Shown here one piece after another: positions 22,401 to 36,400 of a DNA stretch of 64,000 nucleotides; the stretch's first letter is position 1, and each line of letters starts with the position of its first letter. Under the pieces are notes generated by a model. It was not told the DNA's origin. It saw only the letters and a list, made by a program, of their open reading frames with translations, and did not search any database. The stretch covers positions 23,720,001-23,784,000 of the forward strand of contig JAZBRS010000039.1 in assembly GCA_037176725.1 (NCBI GenBank), given 5' to 3'. Position numbers and translations under genes: made by a program. The stretch is from Posidonia oceanica. Taxonomy: Eukaryota; Streptophyta; Magnoliopsida; Alismatales; Posidoniaceae.

Positions 22401-24417
22401 GCATTCCCGGACTCCCTAGAACCCCTGTTTTCTGGAAAATTTGCATTTTAGCCCCTTTCTTTCTTCAAAAATGTTTTTGAATCCCTGTTCTTCCCAAATT
22501 GCTTTTCTTTGTCTTTTCTCGCTTTGCATGCATCCTGCATTCATCTAGTCTGGCATTTTAGCTCCCCTTTGCATACACTAAGCACTTTTAACTCCCCTTC
22601 ACTTGGGAGGACCTTCAGCACACCCCTAGGACCTCCTGAACACTTAGATCTGTTCCTCTCTCCTGTTCTGGCTCTTCCGCTCCGAAGCTGCGATATCTTC
22701 CAATCCGACCGTTTGATCTCCTCAAATAAGCTGCCCAGGCGACCGCAGCGAAGCGCTCTTCAGCATGGACCAAGCAGATCTCCGATCAGACTCCCGGATC
22801 TCCAGGTATATCTTCCTGAACCCCTGCACTGCATTCATTTGCATGCCATTTGCATCATTTTGCGTGCCCTTTAGTTTTTTTCGCCCCGCTTTGCGTGTTT
22901 TCATGTTTTCTCGCTCCGTTCTGCGCGCCGCTTCTTTGCCTTGCACCGTTTTGCGTGCCTTTTAGTTTTCTCGCCCCGTTTTGCGTGTTTTCATGTTTTC
23001 TCGCTCCGTTTCGCGCGCTGCTTCTTTGTTTTGCACCGTTTTGCGTGCCTTCTAGTTTTTCCGCTCCGTTTTGCGTGCCTTCACGTTTTCTCGCTCCGAT
23101 TTGCGCGCCGTTTCTTTGTTTCGCCCCGTTTTGCGTGCCCTTCAGTTTTTCCGCTCCGTTTCGCCCGCCGCCTCTTTGTCTTGCACCGTCTTGCGTGCCC
23201 CTTAGTTTTCCGCTCCGTTTTACGTGCCTTCATGTTTTCTCGCTCCGTTTTGCGCGCCGCTTCTTTGTTTTGCACCGTTTTGCGTGCCCTTTAATTTTCT
23301 CGCCCCGTTTTGCGTGTTTTCGTGTTTTCTTTCTCCGTTTTGCGTGCCCTTTAGTTTTCTTGCACCGTTTCGCATACTTTCAAGTTTTCTCGCTCCGTTT
23401 TGCGTGCCGCTTCCTTGTCTTGTACCGTTTTGCGTGCCCTTTAGTCTTCTGGCCCCGTTTTGCGTATTTCCAAGTTTTCTCGCTCCGTTTTGCGTGCCGC
23501 TTCTTTGTCTTGCCTCGTTTTGCGTGCAGTCTTGTTTTCCTGCACCGTTTTGCTGCCCTTTCGTTTTCTCGTCTCGTCTTGCGTGCCCTGGTGTTTTCTT
23601 GCCCAGTTTTGCGTCCTTCTTTCGTTTTCTTGCACGGTTTTGCGTTCTTTTTCCGTTTCTTGCCCCATTTTGCATGTCAACCTTGTTCTCGCATCTTTTT
23701 GCATACTTGTCTCGTTCCTCGCATTGTTTTACGCCGTTTTCCCTTGCATGTTGATTGCATTGCATGGTTTTCTCGCTGTTTTGTTTTATCGCCCGCATTT
23801 GCATATAGGGCAATGATGCTTACTGTCCGGAGTTCTCACGAGCCAGGTTTCGCCCGGTTCGGAACACAGACAGCGTTGCTGAGCGCTTAGATTGCACGTT
23901 TACTTTCTTGCTTTGTCTTTCATCACCTAGAGCACACCTTTGAGCATTTAGATAGACATTCATTGGCACTTAGGCATTCAAAGTCTGCATTTCCCTGCAT
24001 ATGCGAGCGTAAGCCTAGAAAGACCGATTCTCGGGCGTGTCGGGGGTGCCTAACACCTTCCCCGCGCGTAACAAGAGTCCTTACCCTCTCTTGGCCCGCA
24101 ATGACCATCTTGCCCTTGTCCTAGGCACGAGTCACATCATTTGCATTCTTTTGCATTGCTTTGCTTTGCATCCTTTGCTTGGTTTTGCGTGATTATTCAC
24201 GCATTTCCCCGGTTTTCCTCGTCTCCCGATTTAATAGACTTGGTGGCGACTCCGATTTTGTCTTATCTTCTTCTTTTCTTCCCCCTTTTCCTCTTTTAAA
24301 TGTTTTCGAGTTAGGTCTTCCTTCTCGGACATAGCCGCTTATAGTGAGCCTGATTCCGATCGGTGCACGCGAGCTTTGGCATCGTGCATGGACGATCCGA
24401 ACACCGGGATTACTACA
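19415..24417 (+). repeat. Element 1 3' LTR (5003 bp)
   Basis: Same contents as the 5' LTR: TATA-like box 20842-20849, candidate splice donor at 22803-22810, minisatellite 22846-23735, conserved block near 24015-24110, PBS-like fragment 24244-24254, end TACTACA. Scattered substitutions against the 5' copy are most obvious in the first 400 bp. A CGCGCG near 24062 reads TGTGCG in the 5' LTR, a likely deamination. Confidence 0.95.
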
Positions 24418-24422
24418 CTTAT
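24418..24422. repeat. Right target-site duplication of element 1 (CTTAT)
   Basis: Matches 2206-2210 and continues in phase into the satellite monomer. Confidence 0.96.
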
Positions 24423-27400
24423 CGATCAAAATCGTATAGTTTACGGTCCAGTCAACCGGAAATGATGATTAGCATGATAAGTTCTCTGGCTTTTCAATGA
24501 AGATCGGATAGTTTTTCGGTCCTATCAACAGGAAGCGATGATTGGCTTTATTAGTCTCCAGGCTTATCAACCAGGATCGGATAGTTTACAGTCCTATCAA
24601 CCGGAAGCGATGATTGGCATGACAAGTTTTTAGGCTTATCAACCAAGATCTTATAGTTTACGGTCTTATCAACTGGAGCCGAAACTTTACGATCCTATCA
24701 ACCGGAAGCGTTAGTTTACGGTCCTCTCAGGAGGAAGCGATGATTGGCATGATAAGTTTTCAGGCTCATCAACCAAGATCGGATAGTTTATGGTCCTATC
24801 TACCGGAAGCGATGATTGGCAAGATAATTTATCAGGCTTATCAACCAAGATCGGATAGTTTACGGTCCTATCAACTGGGAGCGATGATTAGCAGGATAAG
24901 TACTCTGGCATATCAACCAAGATCAGATAGTTTTCGGTCCTATCGATCGGAAGCTATGATTGGCATGATAAGTTCTCAGGCTAATCTACCAAGATCGGAT
25001 AGTTTACGGTCCTATCAACCAGAAGCGTTGATAGGCATGATAAGTTTCCAGCCTTATCAACCCAGATCGGATAGTTTACGGTCCTATCAATCGGAAGCGA
25101 CGATTGGCTTCACAAGTTTTCAGGCTTATCAACCAAGATCGGAAAGTTTACGGTCCTATCAGCTAGAAGTGATGATTGGGATGATAATTTTTCCTGCTTA
25201 TCAACCAAAATCGGATTGTTTACGGTCCTATCAACCGGAAGCAATATTTGCCGAGATAAGTTTCCAGGCTTATCAACCAAGATCGGATAGTATACGGTCC
25301 TATCAACTGGAAGTGATGATTGGCATGGCAAGCTTTCAGGCTTATCAACCAAAATCGGATAGTCTACGGTCCAATCAACTGTGAGCGATGATTGGCAGGA
25401 CAACTTTTCTGAGTTATCAACCAAGATCGGATTATTTAAGGTCCTACCAATCAGAAGCGTTGATTGGGATGACACGTTTCCGGACTTATCAACCTAGATC
25501 GGATAGTTTACGGTCCAATCAACCGGAAGCGATGATTGGCATGATAAATTTTCAGGCATATCAACCAAGATCTGATAGTTTACGGTCCTATCAACCGGAA
25601 GCGATGATTGGCATGATCAGTTTTAAAGCTTATCAACTAGGATCGGATAGTTAACAGTCCCATCAACAGGAAGCTAAAGTTTATGGTCCTATCAACCGGA
25701 AGTAAGAGTTTACGGTCCTATCAACTAGGAGAGATGACTGGGATGATAAGTTTTCAGGCTTATCAAACATGATCGGATAGTTTACAGTCCCATCATCCGG
25801 AAACGATGATTGGCATGATAAGTTTTAAGGCTTATCAACCTAAATCGGATAGTTTGTGGTCCAATCAACCGGAAGCGATGATTGGCAAGATAAGTTTACC
25901 AGCTTATCAACCAAGATCGGATAGTTTACTGTCCTACCAACCGAAAGCGATGATTGGCAGGTTAAGTATTCCAGCTTATCAACCAAGATCGGATAGTTTA
26001 TGGTCCTATCAACCGGAAGCAATGATAGGCATGATAAGTTCTCAGGCTTATCAACGAAGATCGGAAAGTTTGCTGTCCTATCAACCGAAAGCGATGATTG
26101 GCTTTATTAGTCTCCAGGCTTATCAACCATGATCGGATAGTTTACGGTCCTATCAACTGGAAGCGATGATTGGCATCTTAAGTTTTCAGGCTTATCAACC
26201 AAGATCGGGAAGTTTACATTCCAATCAGCCAGAACTGATGATTGGCATGATAATTCTTCTGGCTTATCAGCCCAGCACGGATAGTTTACGGTCCTATCAA
26301 CCTGAAGAAATGATTGGCATGACAAGTTTGCAGGCTAATCAGCCATGATCGGATAGTTTTCAGTCCTATCAACCAGAATAGATGATTGGCATCATACGTT
26401 TTCGGCTTATCAACAAAGATCGGATAGTTTACGGTCCTATCAATTGGGAGCGATGATGGGCTGGATAAGCATTCTGGTATATCAACCAAGATCGGATAGT
26501 TTACGGTCCTACCAACCGGAGGCGATGATTGGCATGATAAGTTTTCAAGCTTATCAACCAAGATCGGATAGTTGAAGGTCCTGTCAACCGGAAGCGATGA
26601 TTGGCATGATAATTTTTCAGGCTTATCAACCAAGAACGGATAGTTTACGGTCCTATCAACCTGAAGCGATGATTGACATGATAGGTTTTCAGGCTTATCA
26701 ACGAAGATCGAACAGTTTATGGTCCTTTCAACGGGAAGCGATGATTGGCATGATGAGTTTTCAGGCTTATCAACCCTGATTGGATAGTTTACGGTCCTAT
26801 CAACCGGAGTCGAAACTTTACGATCCTACCAACAGGAAGCGACGATTGGCATGATAAGTTTTCTGGCTTATCAACCAAGATCGGACAGTTTACGGTCCTA
26901 TCAACTGGAAGCGATGATTGGCATGATATGTTTTCAGGCTTATCAACCAAGATCGGATAGTTTACGATCCTATCAAACGGACGCGATGATTGGCTGGATA
27001 AGTATTCTGGCTTATCAAATAAGATCGGATAGTTTACAGTCCGATTAACCGGAAACGATGATTAGCTTGATAATTTCTCAGGCTTATCAACCAAGATCGG
27101 ATAGTTTACAGTCCAATCAACTGGAAGCGATGGTTGGCATGATAAGTTTCCTGGCTTACCAACCAAGATCGGATAGTTTACAGTCCTATCAACCGGAAGT
27201 GACGATTGGCATCATTAGTTTTCAGGCTTATCAACCAATATCGGATAGTTTACGGTCCTTTTAGCCAGAAGTGATGATTGGCATGATAATTTTTCAGGCT
27301 TATCAAAGTAGCTCGGATTTTTTACGGTCCTATCAACAGGAAGCGACGATTGGCAAGATAAGTTTCCAAGCTTATCAACCAGGATCGCATAGTTTACGTT

Positions 27401-30400
27401 CCTATCAACCGGATTCATCGATTAGCATCATAAGTATTCAGGCTTATCAACCAAGATCAGATAGTTTACGGTCCTATCAGCCAGATGTGATGATTGGCAT
27501 GATAATTTTTCTGGCTTATCAACCAAGATCGGATAGTTTACGGTCCTATCAACCGAAGCCGAAACTTTACGATCCGATCACCGGATGCGTTAGTTTACGG
27601 TCTAGTCAACTAGGAGCGATGATTGGCAGGATGGTCTTTCAGGCTTATCAACCAAGATCGGATGGTTTACGGTCCTATCACGAGGAAGCGTTGTTTAGCA
27701 TGATAAGTTTTTAGGCTTATCAACCAAGATCGGATAGTTTACGGTCCTACCAACCGGAAGCGATGATTGGCATGATAAGTTTTCAGGATTACCAACCGAG
27801 ATCGGATAGTTTACAGTCCTATCAACCGGAAGCGAAGATTGGCATTACAAGTTTTCAGGCTTATCAACGAAGATCGGATAGTTTACGGTCCGATCAGCCG
27901 GAAGTGATAATTGGCGTGATAAGTTTTCAGGCTTATCAACCAAGATCGGATAGTTTACGGTCCTATCAACCGGAGCCAAAACTTTACGATCCTTTCAACC
28001 GGAAGCGTTAGTTTACGGTCTTGTCAACTAGGAGCAATGATTGGCATGATCATTTTTCAGGCTTATCAACCAAGATCGGATAGTTTACGGTCCTATCAAC
28101 TGGAAGTGACGATTGACATCATTAGTTTTCAAGCTTATCAACCATGATCGGATAGTTTACGGTCCTTTCTGCCAGAAGTGATGATTGGCATGATAATTTT
28201 TTTGGCTTATCAACCTAGCTCGGACATTTTACGGTCCTATCAAGAGGAAGCGTTGATTGGCATGATAAGTTTCCAGGCTTATCAAACAGGATCGCATAGT
28301 TTACGTTCCTATCAACCGGATTCATTGACTGGCATCATAAGTTTCCAAGCTTATCAACCAAGATCGGATAGTTTGCGGTCCTATCAGCCTGAAGTGATGA
28401 TCGGCATGATAATTTTTCTGGCTTATCAACCAAAATCGGATAGTTTACGGTCCTATCAACCGGAAGTGACGATTGGCGTGATAAATTTTCAGGCTTATCA
28501 AGCAAGATCGGAAAGTTTATGGTCCTATCAACCGTAAGCGATGATTGGCACGAAACGTTTTCAGGATCATCAACCGAGATCGGATAGTTTACGGTCCTTT
28601 CAACTGGGAGCGATGATTGGTAGGATATGTTTTCTGGCTTATTAAACAAGATCGGATAGTTTACGGTCCTACCAACTGGAAGCGATGACTGGCATGATAA
28701 TTCATCATACTTAGCATCCAAGATCGGATAGTTTACGGTCCAATCAAATGGAAGCGATGATTGGCATGATAAGTTTTTATGCTTATCAACCAAGATCGGA
28801 TAGTTTACGTCACTATCAACTGGAAGCAATGATTGGCATGACAAGTTTTCAGGATTATTAACCAAGATCGGATAGTCTACGGTCCTATCATTGGGAAAAG
28901 ATGATTGGCAAGATAAGTTTTCAGGCTTATCAGCCTAGATCGGATAGTTTATGGTCCAATCAACGAGAAGCGATGATTGGCTTGATTAGTTTACAGGCTT
29001 ATCAACCCAGATCGGATAGTTTACGGTCCTATCTACCAGAAGCGATGATTGGCAGGTTAAGTATTCTGTCTTATCAACCAAGATCGGATTGTCTGTGGTC
29101 CAATCAACCGGAAATGATGATTGGCATGGTAAGTTCGTAGGCTTATCAACGAAGATCGGATAGTTTGCGGTCCTATCAACCAGAAGCGATGATTGGCTTG
29201 ATAAGTTTCCTGGCATATCAACCAAGATCGGATAGTTTACGGTGCTATCAACCGGATGCGATGATTGGCATCATAAGTTTTCAGGCCTATCAACCAAGAT
29301 CGTATAGTTTACTGTCCAATCTGCCAGAACTGATGATTAGCATGATAATTTTTCTGGCTTATCAGCCTAGCTTGGATAGTTTACGGTCCTATCGACCGGA
29401 AGAAATGATTGGCAAGACATGTTTCAAGGCTTATCAACCTTGATCGGGTAGTTTTCAGTCCTATCAATCGGAAGCGATGATTGGCAACGTAAGTTTTCTG
29501 GCGGATCAACCAAGATCGGATAGTTTACGTTCCTACCTACTCGAAGTGATAATTGGCTTGATAATTTTTCAGGCTTATCCACCAAAATCGGATAGTTTAC
29601 ACTCCTATCAATCGGGAGAAATGATTGGCAAGATAAGTTTTCAGGCTTATCAACCAAGATCGGATAGCTTACGGTCCTATCAAACGAAGCGATGATTGGC
29701 ATGATGAGTTTTCAAGCTTATCAACCTAGATCTGATAGTTTATGGTCCTATCAACTGGAAGCGATGATAGGCATGATAAGTTTTCAGGCTTATCAACCAA
29801 GATCGGATAGTTCACGGTCCTGTCAACAGGGCGCGATGATTGGCAGGATTAGTATTCTGGCTTATCAACCAAAATCGAATAGTTTACGGTCCTATCCACC
29901 GAAAGCGATGATTGGCATGATATGTTCTATGGCTTATCTACCAAGATAGGATAGTTTACGGTCCTAGCAAATGGAAGCGATGATTGGCATGATAAGTTTC
30001 CAAGCTTTTCAACCAAGATCGGATAGTTTACAGTCCTATCAACCTGAAGCGATGATTGGTAGGTTAAGTATTCTGGCTTATCAACCAAGATCGGATACTT
30101 TATGGTCCTATCAACCGGAAGTGATGATTGGCATCATTAGTTTTCTAGCTTATCAATCAAGATCGGATAGTTAACGGTCATATTAGCCTGAAGTGATGAT
30201 TGGCAAGATAATTTTTATGGCTTATCGACCTAGCTCGATTAGTTTACGGTCCTATTAACAGGAAGCGATGATTGGCATGATAAGTTTCTAGGCTTATCAA
30301 CCAAGAACGGATAGTTTACGGTCCTATCAACCGGAAGTAATGATTGGCATCGTAAGTTTTCAGGCTTATCAACCAAGATCGGATAGTTTACGGTCCTATC

Positions 30401-33400
30401 TGTCAAAAGTGATGATTGGCATGATAATTTTTCTGGCTTATCAACCAAAATAGCATAGTTAACGGTCCTATCAACTGGAAATGATGATTGGCATGGTAAG
30501 TTTTCTGGCTTATCAAGCAAGATCGGATAGTTTACTGTCCTATCGACTGGAAGCGATGATTGGCATGATAAGTTATCTGGCTTAGCAACCATGATCGGAT
30601 AGTTTACGGTCCTATCAACCGGAAGCGATAGTTTACGGTCCTATCAACTGGGAATGATGATTGGCAAGATAAGTTCTCAGGCTTATCAACCAAGATCGGA
30701 TAGTTTACGGTCCTATCAAACGGAAGCGATGATTGGCATGATATGTTTTCGGGCTTATCAACCAAGATCAGATAGTTTGTGATCCTATCAACCAGAAGCG
30801 ATGATTGGCGTGATAAGTTTTCAGGCTTATCAACCATGATCGGATAGTTTAAGGTCCTATCAACCGGAAGCGATGATTGGCACGATAAGTTTTCCGGCTT
30901 ATTAACCAAGATTGGATAGTTTACGGTCCTTTCAACCGGGAGCGATGATTGGTAGGATATGTTTTCTGGCTTATCATGCAAGACCGGATAGTTTACGGTC
31001 CTACCAACCGGAAGTGATGATTGGCATGATAAGTTTTCAGGATTATCAACCGAGATCAGATAGTTTACGGTCCTATTAACCGGAAGCGATGCTTGGCATG
31101 ATAAGTTTTCAGGCTTATTTACGATGATCGGATAGTTTACGGTCCAATCAACTGGAAGCGATGATTGGCATGATAAGTTTTCAAGCTTATCAACCAAGAT
31201 CTGATAGTTTACAGTCCTATCAACCGGAGCCGAAACTTTACGGTCCTATCAACCGGAAGCGTTAGTTTACGGTCTAGTTAACTACGAGCGATGATTGGCA
31301 TGATAGTTTTTCTAGCTTATCAACCAAGATCGGATAGTTTACGGTCCTATCAAGAGGAGGCAATGATTGGCTTGATAAGTTATCAGGCTTATCAACCAAG
31401 ATCGGATAGTTTACGGTCCTATCAACTGGGAGCGATGATTAATAGAATAAGTACTCTAGCTTATCAACCAAGATCAGATAGTTTTCGGTCCTATTGATCG
31501 GAAGCTTTGATTGGCATGATAATTTCTTAGGCAAATCTACCAAGATCGGATAGTCTACGGTCCTGTCAACCAGAAGCATTGATAGGCATGATAAGTTTCC
31601 AGCTTTATCAACCCAGAACGGATAGTTTACGGTCCTATCAACCGGAAGCGACGATTGGCATCACAAGTTTTCAGGCTTATCAACCAAGATCGAAAACTTT
31701 ACGGTCCTATCAGCCAGAAGTAATGATTGGCATGATAATTTTTCAGGCTTATCAACCAAAATCGGATTGTTTACGGTCCTATCAACCGGAAGCAATGATT
31801 GCCATGATAAGTTTCCAGGCTTATCAAGCAAGATCGGATAGTACACGGTCCTATCAACCGAAAGCGATGATTGGCATGATAAGTTTTCAGGCTTATCAAC
31901 CAAGATCGGATAGTCTACGGTCCAATCAACTGCCAGCGATGATTGGCAGGACAAGTTTTCAGACTTATCAACCAAGATCTGATAGTTCACGGTCCTACCA
32001 ACCGGAAGCGTTGATTGGCATGATAAGTTTTCAGGCTTATCTACCAAGATCCAATAGTTTACGGTCCTATCAACCGGAAGCGATGATTGGCATGATAAAT
32101 TTTCAAGCTTACCAACCAAGATCTGATAGTTTACAGTCCTATCAACCGGAAGCGATGATTGGCATGATCTGTTTTCCAGTATATCAACCAAGACCGAAGA
32201 GTTTACAGTCCTATCAACCGGAATCTAAAGTTTACAGTCCTATCAACAGGAAGCGAGAGTTTACGGTCCTATCAACTAGGAGCGATGATTGGGACGACAA
32301 GTTTTCAGGCTTATCAAACAAGATCGGATAGTCAACGATCCTGTCATCGGGAAAAGATGATTGGCATGATAAGTTTTCAGGCTTATCAACCTAGATCGGA
32401 TAGTTTATGGTCCAATCAACCAGAAGCGATGATTAGCTTGATTAGTTTACAGGCTTATCAACCCAGATCGGATAGTTTACGGTCCTATCAACCGGAAGCG
32501 ATGATTGGCAGGTTAAGTATTCTGTCTTATCAACCTAGATCGGATAGTCTGTGGTCCAATCAATCGGAAACGATGATTGGCATGATAAGTTCCTAGGCTT
32601 ATCAACGAAGATCGGATAGTTTGCGGTCCTATCAACTGGAAGCGATGATTGGGTTGATAAGTTTCCAGCTTATCAACGAAGATCGGATAGTTTACAGTGC
32701 TATCAACCGAATGTGATGATTGGCATCATAAGTTTTCAGGCCTATCAACCAAGAACGTACAGTTTACAGTCCAATCAGCCAGAACTGATGATTAGCTTGA
32801 TAATTTTTCTGGCTTATCAGCCTAGCTCGGATAGTTTACGGTCCTATCGACCGGAAGAAATGATTGGCAAGACATGTTTCCAAGCTTATCAACCTTGATA
32901 GGGTAGTTTTCGGTCCTATCAACCCAAAGCGATGATTGGCAACGTAAGTTTTCTGGCAGATCAACCAAGATCAGATAGTTTACGTTCCTACCTACTCGAA
33001 GTGATAATTGGCTTGATAATTTTTCAGGCTTATCTACCAAAATCGGATAGTTTACAGTCCTATCAACCGGGAGAAATGATTCGCAAGATAAGTTTTCTGG
33101 CTTATCAACCAAGATCGGATAGTTTACGGTCCTATCAAACGAAGCGATGATTGGCATGATAAGTTTTCAAGCTTATCAACCTAGATCTGATAGTTTATGG
33201 TCCTATCAACTGGAAGTGATGATAGGCATGATAAGTTTTCAGGCTCATCAACCAAGATCGGATAGTTTATGGTCCTATCTACCGGAAGCGATGATTAGCA
33301 AGATAAGTTATCAGGCTTATCAAACAAGATCGGATAGTTTACGGTCCTATCAACTGGGAGTGATGATTAGCAGGATAAGTACTCTAGCATATCGACCAAG

Positions 33401-36400
33401 ATCAGATAGTTTTCGGTCCAATCGATCGGAAGCTATGATTGGCATGATAAGTTCTCAGGCTAATCTACCAAGATCGGATAGTTTACGGTCCTATCAACCA
33501 GAAGCATTGATAGGCATGATAAGTTTCCAGCCTTATCAACCCAGATCGGATAGTTTACGGTCCTATCAACCGGAAGCGACGATTGGCTTCACAAGTTTTC
33601 AGGCTTATCAACCAAGATCGGAAATTTACGGTCCTATCAGCCAGAAGTGATGATTGGCAAGATAATTTTTCCTGCTTATCAACCAAAATCGGATTGTTTA
33701 CGGTCCTATCAACCGGAACCAATAATTGCCGAGATACGTTTCTAGGCTTATCAACCAAGATCGAATAGTATACGGTCCTATCAACCGGAAGTGATGATTG
33801 GCATGATAAGTTTTCAGGCTTATCAACCAAAATCGGATAGTCTACGGTCCAATCAACTGTGAGCGATGATTGGCAGGACAAGTTTTTTGACTTATCAACC
33901 AAGATCGAATTATTTATGGTCCTACCAATCGGAAGCGTTGATTGGGATGACACGTTTTCTGACTTATCAACCTAGATCGGATAGTTTACGGTCCAATCAA
34001 CCGGATGCGTTGATTGGCATGATAAATTTTCAGGCATATCAACCAAGATCTGATAGTTTACGGTCCAATCAACCGGAAGTGATGATTGGCATGATCAGTT
34101 TTCAAGCATATCAACCAGGATCGGATAGTTAACAGTCCTATCAACGGGAAGCTAAAGTTTACGGTCCTATCAACCGGAAGCGAGAGTTTACGGTCCTATC
34201 AACTAGGAGCGATGATTGGGATGATATGTTTTCAGGCTTATCAAACAAGATCGGATAGTTTACGGTCCTATCATCAGGAAACGATGATTGGCATGATAAG
34301 TTTTAAGGCTTATCAACCTAAATCAGAGAGTTTATGGTCCAATCAACTGGAAGCGATGATTGGCAAGATAAGTTAACCGGCTTATCAACCAAGATCGGAT
34401 AGTTTACTGTCCTTCCTACCGAAAGCGATGATTGGTAGGTTAAGTATTCCAGCTTATCAACCAAGAACGGATAGTTTATGGTCCTATCAACCGGAAGCGA
34501 TGATAAGCATGATAAGTTCTCAGGCTAATCAACGAAGATCGGATAGTTTGCGGTCCTATCAACTGGAAGCGATGATTGGCTTTATTAGTCTCTAGGCTTA
34601 TCAACCAAGATCGGATAGTTTACGGTCCAATCAACTGGAAGCGATGATTGGCATCTTAAGTTTTCAGGCTTATCAACCAAGATCGGTTAGTTTACATTCC
34701 AATCAGCCAGAACTGATGATTGGCATGATAATTTTTCTGGATTATCAGCCCAACACGGATAGTTTATGGTCCTATCAACCTGAAGAAATGATTGTCATGA
34801 CAAGTTTGCAGGCTAATCGGCCATGATCGGATAGTTTTCGGTCCTATCAACCAGAAGAGATGATTGGCATGATAAGTTTTCTGCTTATCAACAAAGATCG
34901 GATAGTTTACGGTCCTATCAATTGGGAGCGATGATGGGCAGGATAAGCATTCTGGCATATCAACCAAGACCGGATAGATTACGGTCCTACCAACCGGAGG
35001 CGACGATTGGCATGATAAGTTTTCAGGCTTATCAACCAAGATCGAATAGTTGAAGGTCCTCTCAACCGGAAGCGATGATTGGCATGATAAGTTTTCAGGC
35101 TTATCAACCAAGAACGGATAGTTTACGGTCCTATCAACCAGAAGCGATGATTGGCATGATATGTTTTCAGGCTTATCAACCAAGATCGGATAGTTTACGG
35201 TCCTATCAACCGGAAATGATGATTAGCATGATAAGTTCTCAGGCTTGTCAACCTAGATCGGATAGTCTACAGTCCGATCCACTGGAAGCGATGATTGGCA
35301 TGATAAGTTTCCTGGCTTACCAACCAAGATCGGATAGTTTACAGTCCTATCAACCGGAAGTGACGATTGGCATCATTAGTTTTCAGGCTTATCAACCAAT
35401 ATCGGATAGTTTACGGTCCTTTCAGCCAGAGGTGATGATTGGCATGATAATTTTTCAGGCTTATCAAACTTGCTCGGATATTTTACGGTCCTATCAACTG
35501 GAAGCGATGATTGGCATGATAAGTTTCTTGGCTTATCAACCAGGATCGCATAGTTTACGTTCCAATCAACTGGATTCATTGATTGGCATCATAAGTTTTC
35601 AGGCTTATCAACCAAGATCGGATTGTTTGCGGTCTTATCAGCCAGAAGTGATGATTGGCAAGATAATTTTTCAGGCTTATCAACCAAAATAGGATAGTTT
35701 ATGGTCCAATCAACCGGAAGTGATGATTGGCATGATAAGTTTTCAGGCTTATGAAGCAAGATTGGATAGTTTACGGTCTTATCAACCGAAGCGATGATTG
35801 GCATGATAAGTTTTCCAGCTTACCATCCAAGATCGGATAGTTTACCCTCCTACCAATCGGAAGCGATGATTGGCGGGATAAGCTTTCAGGATTATCAACA
35901 GTGATCGAATAGTTTACGGTCCTATCAACTGGAAGCGAAGATTGACATGACAGGTTTTCAGGCTTATCAACGAAGATCGGACAGTTTATGTTCCTTTCAA
36001 CGGGAAGCGATGATTGGCATGATGAGTTTTCAGGCTTATCAACCAAGATCGGATAGTTTACGGTCCTATCAACCAGAGTTGAAACTTTACGTTCCTACCA
36101 ACCGGAAGCGACGATTGGCATGATAAGTTTTCTAGCTTATCAACCAAGATCGGACAGTTTACGGTCCTATCAATTGGAAGCGATGATTGGCATGATAAGT
36201 TTTCAGGCTTATCAACCAAGATCGGATAGTTTACGGTCCTATCAACCGAACGCGATGATTGGCAGGACAAGTATTCTGGCTTATCAAATAAGATTGGATA
36301 GTTTACAGTCCTATTAACCGAAAACGATGATTAGCTTGATAATTTCTCAAGCTTATCAACCAAGATCGGATAGTTTACGGTCCGATCAACTAGAAGCAAT

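Larger units (their letters stand above)
2211..24417 (+). mobile_element. Element 1: Tat-lineage Ty3/gypsy LTR retrotransposon, pol-deleted
   Basis: Complete 22.2-kb insertion with TG...CA LTRs (2211-7354 and 19415-24417), a 5-bp duplication, tRNA-Arg-type PBS, polypurine tract, a gag-protease frame and an extra downstream ORF. RT, both RNase H domains and almost all of integrase are missing by a deletion of about 3.45 kb relative to element 2. The gag has the CX2HX4HX4C knuckle and the protease the DNGSGLN site seen in Tat-lineage (Ogre/Retand) elements. It cannot move by itself; its gag, protease and extra ORF each carry one or more stops. LTRs look close in sequence apart from two length differences, so insertion is fairly recent. 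Confidence 0.95.
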
